From: Colivivens sp963626085
GTDB taxonomy: Bacteria > Bacteroidota > Bacteroidia > Bacteroidales > Bacteroidaceae
Assembly (NCBI GenBank): GCA_963626085.1
Contig: CAVFVJ010000041.1
Span: 1-48,645 of the forward strand
Direction of reading: 5' to 3'
Length of the DNA: 48,645 nt
Shown: one piece after another, positions 34,249 through 43,421 of the stretch
Numbering within the stretch: the stretch's first letter is position 1
Layout of the letters: every line of letters begins with the position of its first letter
The notes under the pieces: model-generated
The model's input: only the letters and a program-made list of their open reading frames with translations
Databases searched by the model: none
What the model was told of the DNA's origin: nothing
Made by a program: the position numbers and the translations under genes

Positions 34249-34818
34249 ATGAACGTAATAAAGACAGAAATAGAAGGACTGTTGATTATTGAGCCTAAGG
34301 TATTTGGCGATGCAAGAGGCTATTTCTTCGAAAGTTTCTCGGAGAGAGAATTTAACGAAAAGGTAACTCCCCTACTCGGCCATAAGATTCAGTTCGTGCA
34401 GGACAATGAAAGCATGTCGAGCTATGGCGTAATGCGCGGTCTGCATTTCCAACGCCCACCATTTACACAGTCGAAACTAGTAAGATGTGTTAGGGGACGG
34501 GTACTCGATGTAGCCGTAGACATCCGCAAAGGCAGTCCCACATACGGACAGCACGTGGCTGTGGAACTAACAGAAGACAACCACCGTCAATTCCTCATCT
34601 CCAAAGGATTCGCACATGGTTTTGCCGTATTGTCGGATACAGCCGTGTTCCAATACAAATGTGACGAGTTCTACCACCCGGAAGCCGACGGTGGTATCTC
34701 CATCCTCGACAAGTCACTGGGCATAGACTGGCAGATTCCTGTGGAACACGCACTGCTCAGCGAGAAGGACACCAAGCATTCGTGTCTGAAGGATTTTGAT
34801 TCTCCATTCACTATCTGA
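34249..34818 (+). CDS. rfbC: dTDP-4-dehydrorhamnose 3,5-epimerase
   Basis: 189 residues from ATG 34249 (MNVIKTEIEGL); an upstream in-frame start at 34195 would run into rfbD and is not used. RmlC motifs: GYFFESFSEREF, MRGLHFQRPPF (base His), DVAVDIRKGSPTYG, and KGFAHGFAVLSDTAVFQYKC. Cytoplasmic cupin enzyme, epimerising C3 and C5. Confidence 0.95.
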   Translation: MNVIKTEIEGLLIIEPKVFGDARGYFFESFSEREFNEKVTPLLGHKIQFVQDNESMSSYGVMRGLHFQRPPFTQSKLVRCVRGRVLDVAVDIRKGSPTYGQHVAVELTEDNHRQFLISKGFAHGFAVLSDTAVFQYKCDEFYHPEADGGISILDKSLGIDWQIPVEHALLSEKDTKHSCLKDFDSPFTI

Positions 34819-34843
34819 TGACAAACAAAACAACCAATAAGGT

Positions 34844-36010
34844 ATGAAACGAAATATTGTAATAACTGGCGGTGCCGGCTTCATCGGAAGTCATGTAGTA
34901 CGCCTCTTTGTGAACAAGTATCCAGAATACAACATCATCAATCTCGACAAGTTGACATACGCTGGAAACCTCGCCAACCTGAAGGATGTAGAGGACAAAC
35001 CAAACTATAAGTTTGTAAAGATGGACATCTGTGACTTTGAAGCTTTCTTAACGCTACTTCGAGACGAGCAAGTCGACGGCATTATCCATCTAGCGGCAGA
35101 AAGCCATGTGGACCGTAGTATCAAAGACCCTTTCACTTTCGCACGCACCAACGTCATCGGTACATTGAGTCTGCTTCAGGCTGCCAAGATATACTGGGAA
35201 GCGCAACCCGATCCTTATGTCATGAAGCACGAGGGAACAGACGAAGGAGTTCCTTGCCGTTTCTATCATATCTCTACAGACGAAGTGTACGGTGCACTGA
35301 AGATGACCAATCCAGAAGGTGTGGAACCTCCGTTCTCCACAACAGCATCAAGCAACAAACACCATTTGGCTTACGGGACAGACTTCTTCTATGAGACAAC
35401 TAAGTACAACCCACATTCACCCTATTCTGCATCGAAAGCCAGCAGCGACCATTTCGTCCGTGCCTTCCACGACACATACGGAATGCCTACTATAGTAACC
35501 AACTGCTCCAACAACTACGGTCCGTACCAGTTCCCCGAAAAACTGATACCGTTGTTCATCAACAACATACATCACCGCAAACCACTACCAGTCTACGGCA
35601 AGGGCGAGAATGTGCGCGACTGGCTTTATGTGGTAGACCACGCACGTGCCATCGATGTTATCTTCCACAACGGAAAGATTGCTGAAACATACAATATCGG
35701 AGGCTTCAACGAATGGAAAAACATCGACATTATCAAGGTCGTAATAAATACTGTTGACCGCTTGCTTGGACGCAAGGAAGGCGAAGATTTGGATCTCATC
35801 ACATACGTCACCGACCGTCCTGGACACGACGCACGCTATGCCATCGACTCCACCAAGCTCCAGCAAGAATTGGGATGGGAGCCTTCACTCCAGTTCGAGG
35901 AGGGAATCGAAAAGACCGTACGCTGGTATCTCGACAATCAGGAGTGGATGGACAACATCACTTCGGGAGAGTACGAGAAATACTATGACAGTATGTACAA
36001 GAACCGATAA
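34844..36010 (+). CDS. rfbB: dTDP-glucose 4,6-dehydratase
   Basis: 388 residues, longer than the ~355 of enterobacterial RmlB because of an insert around 120-190. NAD-binding GGAGFIGSHVV, AAESHVDRSI, the catalytic STDEVYG and YSASKASSDH, and NNYGPYQFPEKLIP are all present. Second step of the pathway. It ends the operon; a strong terminator follows at 36073. Confidence 0.95.
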   Translation: MKRNIVITGGAGFIGSHVVRLFVNKYPEYNIINLDKLTYAGNLANLKDVEDKPNYKFVKMDICDFEAFLTLLRDEQVDGIIHLAAESHVDRSIKDPFTFARTNVIGTLSLLQAAKIYWEAQPDPYVMKHEGTDEGVPCRFYHISTDEVYGALKMTNPEGVEPPFSTTASSNKHHLAYGTDFFYETTKYNPHSPYSASKASSDHFVRAFHDTYGMPTIVTNCSNNYGPYQFPEKLIPLFINNIHHRKPLPVYGKGENVRDWLYVVDHARAIDVIFHNGKIAETYNIGGFNEWKNIDIIKVVINTVDRLLGRKEGEDLDLITYVTDRPGHDARYAIDSTKLQQELGWEPSLQFEEGIEKTVRWYLDNQEWMDNITSGEYEKYYDSMYKNR

Positions 36011-36072
36011 TTCCCATAACGGCACATTCAACAGAAGGTGGTGTACCGTTTGTTTTCATGATAACTTTTTTG

Positions 36073-36102
36073 CACCATGCATCCCAAATGCATGGTGTTT
36101 TT
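36073..36102 (+). terminator. rho-independent terminator of rhamnose operon
   Basis: A perfect 10-bp stem CACCATGCAT (36073-36082) with ATGCATGGTG (36088-36097) around a 5-base loop, then five T. Confidence 0.92.
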
Positions 36103-36116
36103 CTATTCATGACGCA

Positions 36117-36154
36117 AAAAAAACAGGACTGCTTGAGGTGATTAAGCAGTCCTG
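36117..36154 (-). terminator. rho-independent terminator of GGGtGRT gene
   Basis: A perfect 11-bp stem 36124-36134/36144-36154. On the minus strand it is followed by a T run (A run at 36116-36123 on plus). It sits back to back with the rhamnose-operon terminator. Confidence 0.92.
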
Positions 36155-36187
36155 CATCTTGTGTCCTTTCAGAGGACAAGCAATTCA

Positions 36188-37198
36188 TTATTTGTTCAAT
36201 GCCAATGCCACATTCACAGCACAAGCAACTGTACAACCTACCATCGGATTGTTTCCTATGCCGAGGAATCCCATCATCTCAACGTGAGCAGGCACAGATG
36301 AAGAACCAGCAAACTGAGCGTCAGAGTGCATTCTACCCATAGTGTCTGTCATGCCATATGACGCTGGTCCTGCAGCCATATTGTCTGGATGAAGAGTACG
36401 TCCTGTACCACCACCTGATGCTACTGAGAAATAAGGCTTGCCTGCAAGGACACGTTCCTTCTTATAAGTTCCAGCTACTGGGTGTTGGAAACGAGTCGGG
36501 TTGGTTGAGTTACCTGTAATGGACACGTCAACATCCTCAAGCCACATGATGGCAACACCTTCGCGGACATCGTCTGCTCCATAGCAATTGACCTTAGCGC
36601 GAGGGCCGTCGCTATAAGCGATACGCTTCACCACTTCAACTTTGCCTGTGTAGTAGTCGAACTTTGTCTGGCAGTATGTGAAACCGTTGATACGGCTGAT
36701 AATCATCGCAGCGTCCTTGCCCAGTCCGTTAAGAATTACACGCAGAGGGTTCTTACGAACCTTGTTTGCCATCTCTGCAATCTTGATGGCACCTTCTGCA
36801 GCAGCAAAAGACTCGTGTCCTGCCAAGAAAGCGAAACACTGTGTCTCTTCACGGAGAAGACGTGCAGCCAAGTTTCCGTGACCAAGACCGACCTTACGGT
36901 CATCTGCCACTGAACCAGGGATACAGAAAGACTGCAGTCCGATACCGATGGCCTCAGCTGCGTCGGCAGCGTTCTTGCAACCTTTCTTGATTGCTATTGC
37001 GCAACCGCACACGTATGCCCACTTAGCATTCTCAAAGCAAATCATCTGAGTATCCTCACATGTCTTGTACGGATCAAGACCCGCTTTGTCACAAATCTCG
37101 TTAGCTTCTTCTATTGAAGCGATGCCGTTTTCATTGAGAGCAGCGAGTATCTGCTTTATTCGACGGTCTTGTGATTCAAATTTTACTTCTCTTATCAT
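36188..37198 (-). CDS. GGGtGRT protein
   Basis: 336 residues. The family is named after its GGGTGRT motif, here at about 262-268 (ASGGGTGRTLHP). Other conserved stretches are GHGNLAARLLREETQCFAFL, GKDAAMIISRINGF and the Cys-containing MVGCTVACAV end. No enzymatic role is known to me. It is 17 bases after a NifU-like gene, a pairing found in many anaerobes, so a role in iron-sulfur or redox chemistry is inferred only from that neighbour. Confidence 0.92.
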   Translation of the reverse strand: MIREVKFESQDRRIKQILAALNENGIASIEEANEICDKAGLDPYKTCEDTQMICFENAKWAYVCGCAIAIKKGCKNAADAAEAIGIGLQSFCIPGSVADDRKVGLGHGNLAARLLREETQCFAFLAGHESFAAAEGAIKIAEMANKVRKNPLRVILNGLGKDAAMIISRINGFTYCQTKFDYYTGKVEVVKRIAYSDGPRAKVNCYGADDVREGVAIMWLEDVDVSITGNSTNPTRFQHPVAGTYKKERVLAGKPYFSVASGGGTGRTLHPDNMAAGPASYGMTDTMGRMHSDAQFAGSSSVPAHVEMMGFLGIGNNPMVGCTVACAVNVALALNK

Positions 37199-37215
37199 AT
37201 TTCGCTTCCTCCTTA

Positions 37216-37917
37216 TTATTCTTTACGTGGGTCAATTGATTTCACTGCTCCCTGTTCCGGTTTTGTACGTCCATAAGTACCTGTAACGCTCTTGAGAGCC
37301 TCATCTGCTGGAACGCCTTTCTTTATAGCATCCATAAACTTGCCCATGTGTACGAACTCATAGCCACACACCTGATTGTCGCTGTCAAGATACATCTTGG
37401 TAATGTATCCCTCTGTCAACTGGAGGTAACGTGTGCCCTTGGCTTTTGTACCGTAGAGTGTACCACACTGTGACACCAGTCCCTTGCCGAGGTCTTCCAG
37501 TCCGGCTCCAATAACGAGTCCACCTTCAGAGAAAGCAGACTGTGTGCGGCCGTACACGATCTGAAGGAACAACTCACGCATTGCTGTGTTGATAGCATCA
37601 CAAACCAAGTCCGTGTTGAGAGCTTCCAAGATAGTCTTGCCAGGAAGTATTTCTGATGCCATGGCTGCAGAGTGTGTCATTCCAGAGCAACCGATAGTCT
37701 CCACGAGGCATTCTTCGATTATACCATCTTTCACATTAAGTGAGAGCTTGCAGCAACCCTGTTGAGGTGCGCACCAGCCAATTCCATGTGTCATGCCTGA
37801 GATATCTTTTATCTCTTTTGCCTGTATCCACTTACCCTCTTCCGGTATCGGAGCTGGACCATGGTTTGGTCCTTTGGCAACGCAGCACATCTCTTGTACT
37901 TCTTTTGAATAAACCAT
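37216..37917 (-). CDS. NifU/IscU-like iron-sulfur cluster scaffold protein
   Basis: 233 residues. Conserved cysteines C49, C55, C56 (GWCAPQQGCC) and C77 (IGCSGMTHSA) match the variant NifU-N-like scaffold that accompanies GGGtGRT proteins. The C-terminal ~90 residues form an extra domain with LTEGYITKMYLDSD and FVHMGKFMDA. It is first in the pair; a -7 box TAACTTTG (37968-37975) lies 50 bases upstream. No SufBCD or IscS gene is nearby, so it is not the general assembly system. Confidence 0.85.
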   Translation of the reverse strand: MVYSKEVQEMCCVAKGPNHGPAPIPEEGKWIQAKEIKDISGMTHGIGWCAPQQGCCKLSLNVKDGIIEECLVETIGCSGMTHSAAMASEILPGKTILEALNTDLVCDAINTAMRELFLQIVYGRTQSAFSEGGLVIGAGLEDLGKGLVSQCGTLYGTKAKGTRYLQLTEGYITKMYLDSDNQVCGYEFVHMGKFMDAIKKGVPADEALKSVTGTYGRTKPEQGAVKSIDPRKE

Positions 37918-37967
37918 AATAAATCTTTTTAGTTGAATGAATATTTAGTTCTAACCATACTTGGATG

Positions 37968-37975
37968 CAAAGTTA
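37968..37975 (-). promoter_or_regulatory. -7 element for NifU-like / GGGtGRT pair
   Basis: TAACTTTG on the minus strand, with no clear -33. It lies 34 bases from the aquaporin gene's stop, arguing that the pair is transcribed separately from the aquaporin. Confidence 0.5.
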
Positions 37976-38009
37976 GCAATTCTTTTTCAGATAGTGTTCA
38001 TTTCACCTG

Positions 38010-38684
38010 TTATTTTCCAGCATCACCCCCTATGACTTTCCACAGACCAGCGGCAAGCACAGCACCCACGAATGGGCCAACGATGAAAATCCAAAGGTCG
38101 GCAATGGCCTGTCCGCCTTGGAACACCGCTGGAGCTATGGAACGGGCAGGATTGACGGAAGTGCCTGTGTAACGGATGCATACCAAGTGTACCATGACGA
38201 GAGAAAGACCGATGGCAAGTCCAGCAAACTGTCCTGCACCTTTCTCAGGGTCTGTGGTGCCGAGCACGACGAGCACGAACACACAGGTAAACACAATCTC
38301 GGCAGTCAGTCCTCCGATAATTGTAACACCGGGCTGACACATGTTGGCTCCCGTACCTTGAATTGCCGTCGCAGATGTAAGGGCAAAGAGTATTGCAGAC
38401 CCGATGAAGGCTCCTACTATCTGTGAGACTATATACATGATGGCTTCCTTGCCACTAATCCGCTTTGCGAGCAGGCAACCGAGGGTAACTGCCGGATTAA
38501 CGTGGCAACCGCTGACTCCACCGATGGTGTATGCCATGGCCACCACTGCCAAGCCAAAGGCCAAGGCTGTCGCTGCCACACCGGCAGGTTCACCGCAACC
38601 GACACTGGCCGCCACTCCACATCCCACAAGCACAAGCACCATGGTGCCGGCCATCTCCGCTAAATACTTTCTTATGTCTTTCAT
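38010..38684 (-). CDS. aqpZ: aquaporin Z-like water channel
   Basis: 224 residues with six membrane segments and two half-helices bearing NPA motifs (63-65 and 178-180). The selectivity-filter residues read F43, H166, T175 and R181, the water-selective AqpZ set rather than the glycerol type. It lies 27 bases after the CotH protein gene. Confidence 0.93.
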   Translation of the reverse strand: MKDIRKYLAEMAGTMVLVLVGCGVAASVGCGEPAGVAATALAFGLAVVAMAYTIGGVSGCHVNPAVTLGCLLAKRISGKEAIMYIVSQIVGAFIGSAILFALTSATAIQGTGANMCQPGVTIIGGLTAEIVFTCVFVLVVLGTTDPEKGAGQFAGLAIGLSLVMVHLVCIRYTGTSVNPARSIAPAVFQGGQAIADLWIFIVGPFVGAVLAAGLWKVIGGDAGK

Positions 38685-38711
38685 TGTTCTATTGATTTTG
38701 CATTGTTACGT

Positions 38712-41700
38712 TTACTTTACTATGAACTTGCATGAGCAATACTCACCGTCAGCATTCTTGGCACGAGCCACATAGACTCCAGCCGGGAGGTTGCCTACAT
38801 AGAATGACGCACTGCCGTCACTGAGGTCAAGTGACTTCGTGACACACTCAACTCCCATCATGTTATAGACTGAGAGAACAACTGTCTCCGTTGTCTCAGC
38901 CGTTACGGTCACGAATCCGTCGGCTGACATGATGCTCATGTCGCCGTTCCTTGCTATAAGTGTACCTATACCTGTCGCACCACCGTCTGTCTTTCTGCTG
39001 TAAAGGGTGTCACAGCTGGAGAAATGGTTGGTCTTGCCTATAGTAGGACTACTCATCGCATACACACTGTTGCTTCCATCCGGGTAGCGTCCGAAGGACT
39101 CCGTTCCGCTATGAGGTCCATAGGCAAGTGTGTCAGCCCACGCACCGTCCTCAGCCGTAATCATCACGAGTCCGCCGTCCGCTGCCAGTTTGAACGAAGC
39201 ATGCAGTTGACTGACCGGGGTCAGTTTGTCGCACCACACAATAGTGTAACCGAATGCGGGTATGACAGTACTGATGCCTTCAGCGGCTGTTATCTGATAC
39301 TTCTTCGGCTTGTCGGCGTTGTCGCTCAAGTACATCCCGGCAATGTCCACAGGACTGTCTGTAGTATTGTATAGTTCCACCCAGTCGTTCCTCTTGTAGA
39401 GGTCATTCACATAAATACTGTTGGCGGCACTCACCTCATTGATACGTACAGGCGTGATGCCTTGCGCTTTCCGCTCTGCCTCACTAAGCTGCGTGTAGAC
39501 AGCCTGCAAGTTGAAATTGCCCGTCTCCGGGAGTTCGTACTCCTCGTCGGTACATACATAGGCAGAAGAGTCGGCAGTTGGCATGACCGTTTCCACCATC
39601 AACACAGAACCGTCGAACCAGATGTCAGAAGATGTTGCCGTACAGTTGTGGATTTCCACGGCAATGGTGTTCTCGCCCTTCTTGAGCAGGTCGTTGCTTA
39701 TCTGTATAGTCCCACTGGCAGGAGTGTCAGCCTCGTACCAACTGCTGTTCTGCGACTGTGTAAGGTCGTTAAACGAAGAACCCGAATTGAGGTGGTAGCC
39801 TCCCACTTCCTTACCGTTGACATATACCAGCAGTCCGTCATCCACACTGTAGCCGAAGTAGAATGTCTGATGAGCAGCCGGAGCTTCGTCAAGCGTGAAG
39901 GTCTTCCTCACGTAGAAGGCATTCGTACGACTAAGTGTTGTCTTGGCATTCGTGCCCATGTACTTCCCTGCATTGGAATAGCCGAAGGGGGCACCGGCAG
40001 TAGTCCACTTGCTGTCGTCGTAATCAGCAGACTTCCAGTCTGTGCCATCGAGCGACGAAGTGTAATACTTCCAGTCGGACTTGTAACCGAAGAGAGCCGT
40101 AGTTTCCTGTACTCCACTACCCTCCAGTAGTTTCCAACCAGCGAACTTATAGCCAGCAGGAGCTGCTGCCTTCAGTGTTACCGGTGCAAACACATAGCCA
40201 TTGAACTTGGATCGAGGTACTTCCATTCCGTTATATGTGATTTCACCTCCGTCCACATTGGAACCCAACTGCAATCCCTGTATGCTGGTGCCGGTAAGTC
40301 CGAACGTTGAATAATTCTGCATCACACCTGCCATCTTGTAACGGTAGCCACCTGTAACGGCACTGATGATGCCCTTGGCCTGTTCCTTGTATGTTCCTGT
40401 AGGGTCATTCCCTTCCCACGACAGAGCCGGTTTGATGCGTTCTGCCATTTCGGTGACAAGAGACGTAATCTCCTGCTCGTCACCAAACACCGAACCACCG
40501 ACCAGACAGTATGTGTCTATGAACTTCTTCATGAAGTCCTCGTTCTGCAACATGTTGAGGAAAATCGTCACCATCTCAACCTCTGCCGTGATGCTTGTCC
40601 AGTTGTACTCAGGGCGGGCATAGAATGTGTGCATCTTCTTAGCTGCGAACGATGCGAATATGTTGTTATTGGTAGCTCCGTTACTCCAGTCGACACAGTT
40701 GTCAAGGTCAAAGGTAACGAAATGGAACTTCCCATCAATTCTATCCTTAAACGCCTTCGTATTGTTGTGCGGCCAGTCCCAGTCGTACAAGTAAAACTTG
40801 AAAGCCATATAGTTCACATAGTCGTCGAGATCAACCAAATCGCCTATCTGTGCATACGCCATTGGGTCGGCTGCATTGGCTGCAAGCGAATACCAAAGGT
40901 TAAAAGCGTCCTTCGTACCTTCCTTCTGTACATAACCAGAGTCGACACTCATCTCAAAAGCGTCTATCTCGTCCATGTCGATGCCGTAGTTGGAATAGCC
41001 ATAATGTTTGTTGCTCGGTTCACGCAAGTTGAGCATTGCCAGATAATCACCGTTGAGGAACACATGTACCGGACGGTACGACTGCAGGTTTAGACGAAAG
41101 AGCGACTGTCGTGCTATTGCCTGCAAGGACGCGTCCTTCAGGCGGTACTTGTTGTAGTTGTCGTTTCCACCGTTACGCAGCAGCAGCGACTTATTCTTCG
41201 TGTAAGGCTTGTCCTGAAAGAACGGATAGGCAAGCTCGTTGATGCCATACTCCTTGGCACTCTTCACCTTGAACGACCGCGGTTCATACTTGCGGCTCCA
41301 TCCTCCGGCAATGGATATGTCGACCTCCTGACTGAACGTCACCTCATCAGTCTCCATGAACTCAAAGTTGGCAGGACGGTCCCAGTCCATATTGAAGTTA
41401 CGCTTTGTGTTGTCCTGATTGGCAGTCTTTCCGTTCGTTCCAGTCACATAGATTCCGATTTCGTTGTCGTAGAGATTGGCGGGGTCTGTTACAAGGGAGA
41501 TCACTGGCAGATAATAATCCCTATCCTTATATATATAGGAGCGCGTCACGACATTGCTCGGGAGGAAACCATCCTTGAAGAGACGGAAGCGGAACACTGT
41601 GGTGTTACTTACGTTAAAGAGTCCGTCTTTACTCTCTGCAGACGACGCTGTAGGAGCCGTACCGTCTGTAGTGTATCTCAATTGCGCCCCATCTGGTATA

Positions 41701-43154
41701 TTGACACAAACCTGCAAGGTTCCTTCAAACAATTGTCCAGACTTGTCAACCACAGGGTCGTCAATCTGTTCGTTTGCAAACGTACTAGTGATATTGGTAG
41801 CTGTCGGAGTTGGGTCTGCAGTGAATCTCCATGTGTCTCCACCATCGATTGTCCTTGCATACGAAGTCCTCATGAAAGCAGCTGGATAAGTCTGCTGTGC
41901 TATGAGATTCCCGTCGACATCAGATATGTACACCGTTCCACCCTTGGCATTCAGTTTCATGTTAACATTGGTGTTGAGCCAATTCTCGCCTATATCCTTG
42001 CTTGTCTCCGCATGGTCGAACCACAAGGTGAGGAAACCATGGGCAGGGATACTACCGATACGTGCCGGCAGCATTGCTTGCTTCAGGTTGTTGGGATCGT
42101 CACTAACCCAGAAACGTCCGATGTTGGCAGAGGTGTTGGTCGGGTTGTACAGTTCCACCCATCCTCCGTAGTTCCATGAAGGGTCAACGAAGACATCTGT
42201 ATTGGCAGCCATAATCTCATTTATAATGAGCGATGATGCTGTAGCGTAATTATTGATGACAGTGACGGTACAAGAGGCAGTAACTCCACTTCCGTCAGTT
42301 GCCGTGGCTGTGATTTTCGCACTACCCTTGCTGACACCAGTCACCACACCCTTGCTGTCAACCGTAGCCACACTCTCGTCTGAACTGGTCCATTCCACTT
42401 TCTTATACGTTGCATTGGACGGTTTGACAGTTGCGGTCAGTTGTAGGCTCTCGTCGATGTTCACCCGAGCTAACGACTTACTGAGGGTAATCCCGGTAAC
42501 CTTTGTCACTGTGCCGTAGTACTCCAGTTTCCAGTTGTCAAGACAAGTCCAGTCGCCATTGAGCAGTGTATTCTTGTATATTCCGATTGTCAGCTCACTC
42601 TCGTCCTCACCGAGGGTCACCTCAAGTGAGTTTTTGTAATACCCTGCGTCAAACCATTTGCCAGCGGATTCCATGTCGTTCGGAACGACCTTTGCTCCCG
42701 GTTGCCACCAATTGCCGAGGGTAGTCGTACCGCCACCGAGGCTTGTGGACAAGGTGTCTTGGCAGAGTAGTCTGAGCGGAGACTCCACCGTACCGCTCTT
42801 GGTTTCAGCGAAAAGGAAAGCATACTGATAGTCCGAAGGGGTAGCACTCTTTACATGCTCATAGTCTTCCGATGAAAATCCAGAACGGTAGAACGCACTC
42901 AACGACAAACGGTAATGTCCAGCAGTCAAACCACTCACTGTTTGGTATGTCCTATAGTTCTTTGCATAGTGTTCTGCATTTTCATGCCTTTGAGCCTGAC
43001 TCAAGGCTGTGCCCTGCCATCCGGTAGAGACATCATCGTTGTCAAACCGAGGGTTCACGATGTAAACATCCGTCACATCTATCCATGTTTGCGCATAAGC
43101 TTCTGTACCCAAACCTAACATGAGCATAAAAGCTAGGCTGATATTCTTTTTCAT
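38712..43154 (-). CDS. giant secreted CotH-kinase / lamin-tail protein with T9SS tail
   Basis: 1480 residues from ATG 43154, signal peptide 1-22 (TEAYAQ). Domains in order, by eye: N-terminal beta-sandwich (25-215); Big_2 Ig-like domain (about 218-301, ITLSKSL, SDESVATVDSKGVVTG); lamin-tail domain 1 (about 310-435, IINEIMAANTDVF, GGWVELYNPT); chitobiase-type C-terminal domain (about 481-518, LRYTTDGTAPT); CotH kinase (about 545-930, with NGGNDNYNKYRLKD and the Asp-rich FVTFDLDNCVDW near 815); an InlB-like repeat; a jelly-roll near 1023-1130 (KYYTSSLDGTDWKSADYDDS); lamin-tail domain 2 (about 1240-1370); and a type A sorting domain (1402-1480). CotH proteins phosphorylate secreted proteins; here substrates are unknown. 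A -7 box TAACTTTG (43185-43192) lies upstream. Confidence 0.9.
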   Translation of the reverse strand: MKKNISLAFMLMLGLGTEAYAQTWIDVTDVYIVNPRFDNDDVSTGWQGTALSQAQRHENAEHYAKNYRTYQTVSGLTAGHYRLSLSAFYRSGFSSEDYEHVKSATPSDYQYAFLFAETKSGTVESPLRLLCQDTLSTSLGGGTTTLGNWWQPGAKVVPNDMESAGKWFDAGYYKNSLEVTLGEDESELTIGIYKNTLLNGDWTCLDNWKLEYYGTVTKVTGITLSKSLARVNIDESLQLTATVKPSNATYKKVEWTSSDESVATVDSKGVVTGVSKGSAKITATATDGSGVTASCTVTVINNYATASSLIINEIMAANTDVFVDPSWNYGGWVELYNPTNTSANIGRFWVSDDPNNLKQAMLPARIGSIPAHGFLTLWFDHAETSKDIGENWLNTNVNMKLNAKGGTVYISDVDGNLIAQQTYPAAFMRTSYARTIDGGDTWRFTADPTPTATNITSTFANEQIDDPVVDKSGQLFEGTLQVCVNIPDGAQLRYTTDGTAPTASSAESKDGLFNVSNTTVFRFRLFKDGFLPSNVVTRSYIYKDRDYYLPVISLVTDPANLYDNEIGIYVTGTNGKTANQDNTKRNFNMDWDRPANFEFMETDEVTFSQEVDISIAGGWSRKYEPRSFKVKSAKEYGINELAYPFFQDKPYTKNKSLLLRNGGNDNYNKYRLKDASLQAIARQSLFRLNLQSYRPVHVFLNGDYLAMLNLREPSNKHYGYSNYGIDMDEIDAFEMSVDSGYVQKEGTKDAFNLWYSLAANAADPMAYAQIGDLVDLDDYVNYMAFKFYLYDWDWPHNNTKAFKDRIDGKFHFVTFDLDNCVDWSNGATNNNIFASFAAKKMHTFYARPEYNWTSITAEVEMVTIFLNMLQNEDFMKKFIDTYCLVGGSVFGDEQEITSLVTEMAERIKPALSWEGNDPTGTYKEQAKGIISAVTGGYRYKMAGVMQNYSTFGLTGTSIQGLQLGSNVDGGEITYNGMEVPRSKFNGYVFAPVTLKAAAPAGYKFAGWKLLEGSGVQETTALFGYKSDWKYYTSSLDGTDWKSADYDDSKWTTAGAPFGYSNAGKYMGTNAKTTLSRTNAFYVRKTFTLDEAPAAHQTFYFGYSVDDGLLVYVNGKEVGGYHLNSGSSFNDLTQSQNSSWYEADTPASGTIQISNDLLKKGENTIAVEIHNCTATSSDIWFDGSVLMVETVMPTADSSAYVCTDEEYELPETGNFNLQAVYTQLSEAERKAQGITPVRINEVSAANSIYVNDLYKRNDWVELYNTTDSPVDIAGMYLSDNADKPKKYQITAAEGISTVIPAFGYTIVWCDKLTPVSQLHASFKLAADGGLVMITAEDGAWADTLAYGPHSGTESFGRYPDGSNSVYAMSSPTIGKTNHFSSCDTLYSRKTDGGATGIGTLIARNGDMSIMSADGFVTVTAETTETVVLSVYNMMGVECVTKSLDLSDGSASFYVGNLPAGVYVARAKNADGEYCSCKFIVK

Positions 43155-43283
43155 CAACAAGTTTGTGTTATTGGTTTTGGATTACAAAGTTAGGAAGTTT
43201 ACTTCAATTATACCCTCACGCCACTACTTTTTTTTATAATCAGACGTATAGAAGGACATAAATCAAAAAAAAACGATTTAAAA

Positions 43284-43315
43284 TTTGTTGTTTCATTTTT
43301 TATCCGTTATCTTTG
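43284..43315 (+). promoter_or_regulatory. promoter of ppdK
   Basis: TTTG (43284-43287), 20 bases, TATCTTTG (43308-43315). The predicted leader of about 100 bases has no clear riboswitch fold. Confidence 0.78.
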
Positions 43316-43421
43316 CACTACAACTGATTTGGCGAAGGGATGAAAACTTGAGTTCTTGAGCGAGACAGACATTTGGGTAAACGAATATTCACAATTTAAG
43401 TAATACAATTAATTATAAATT

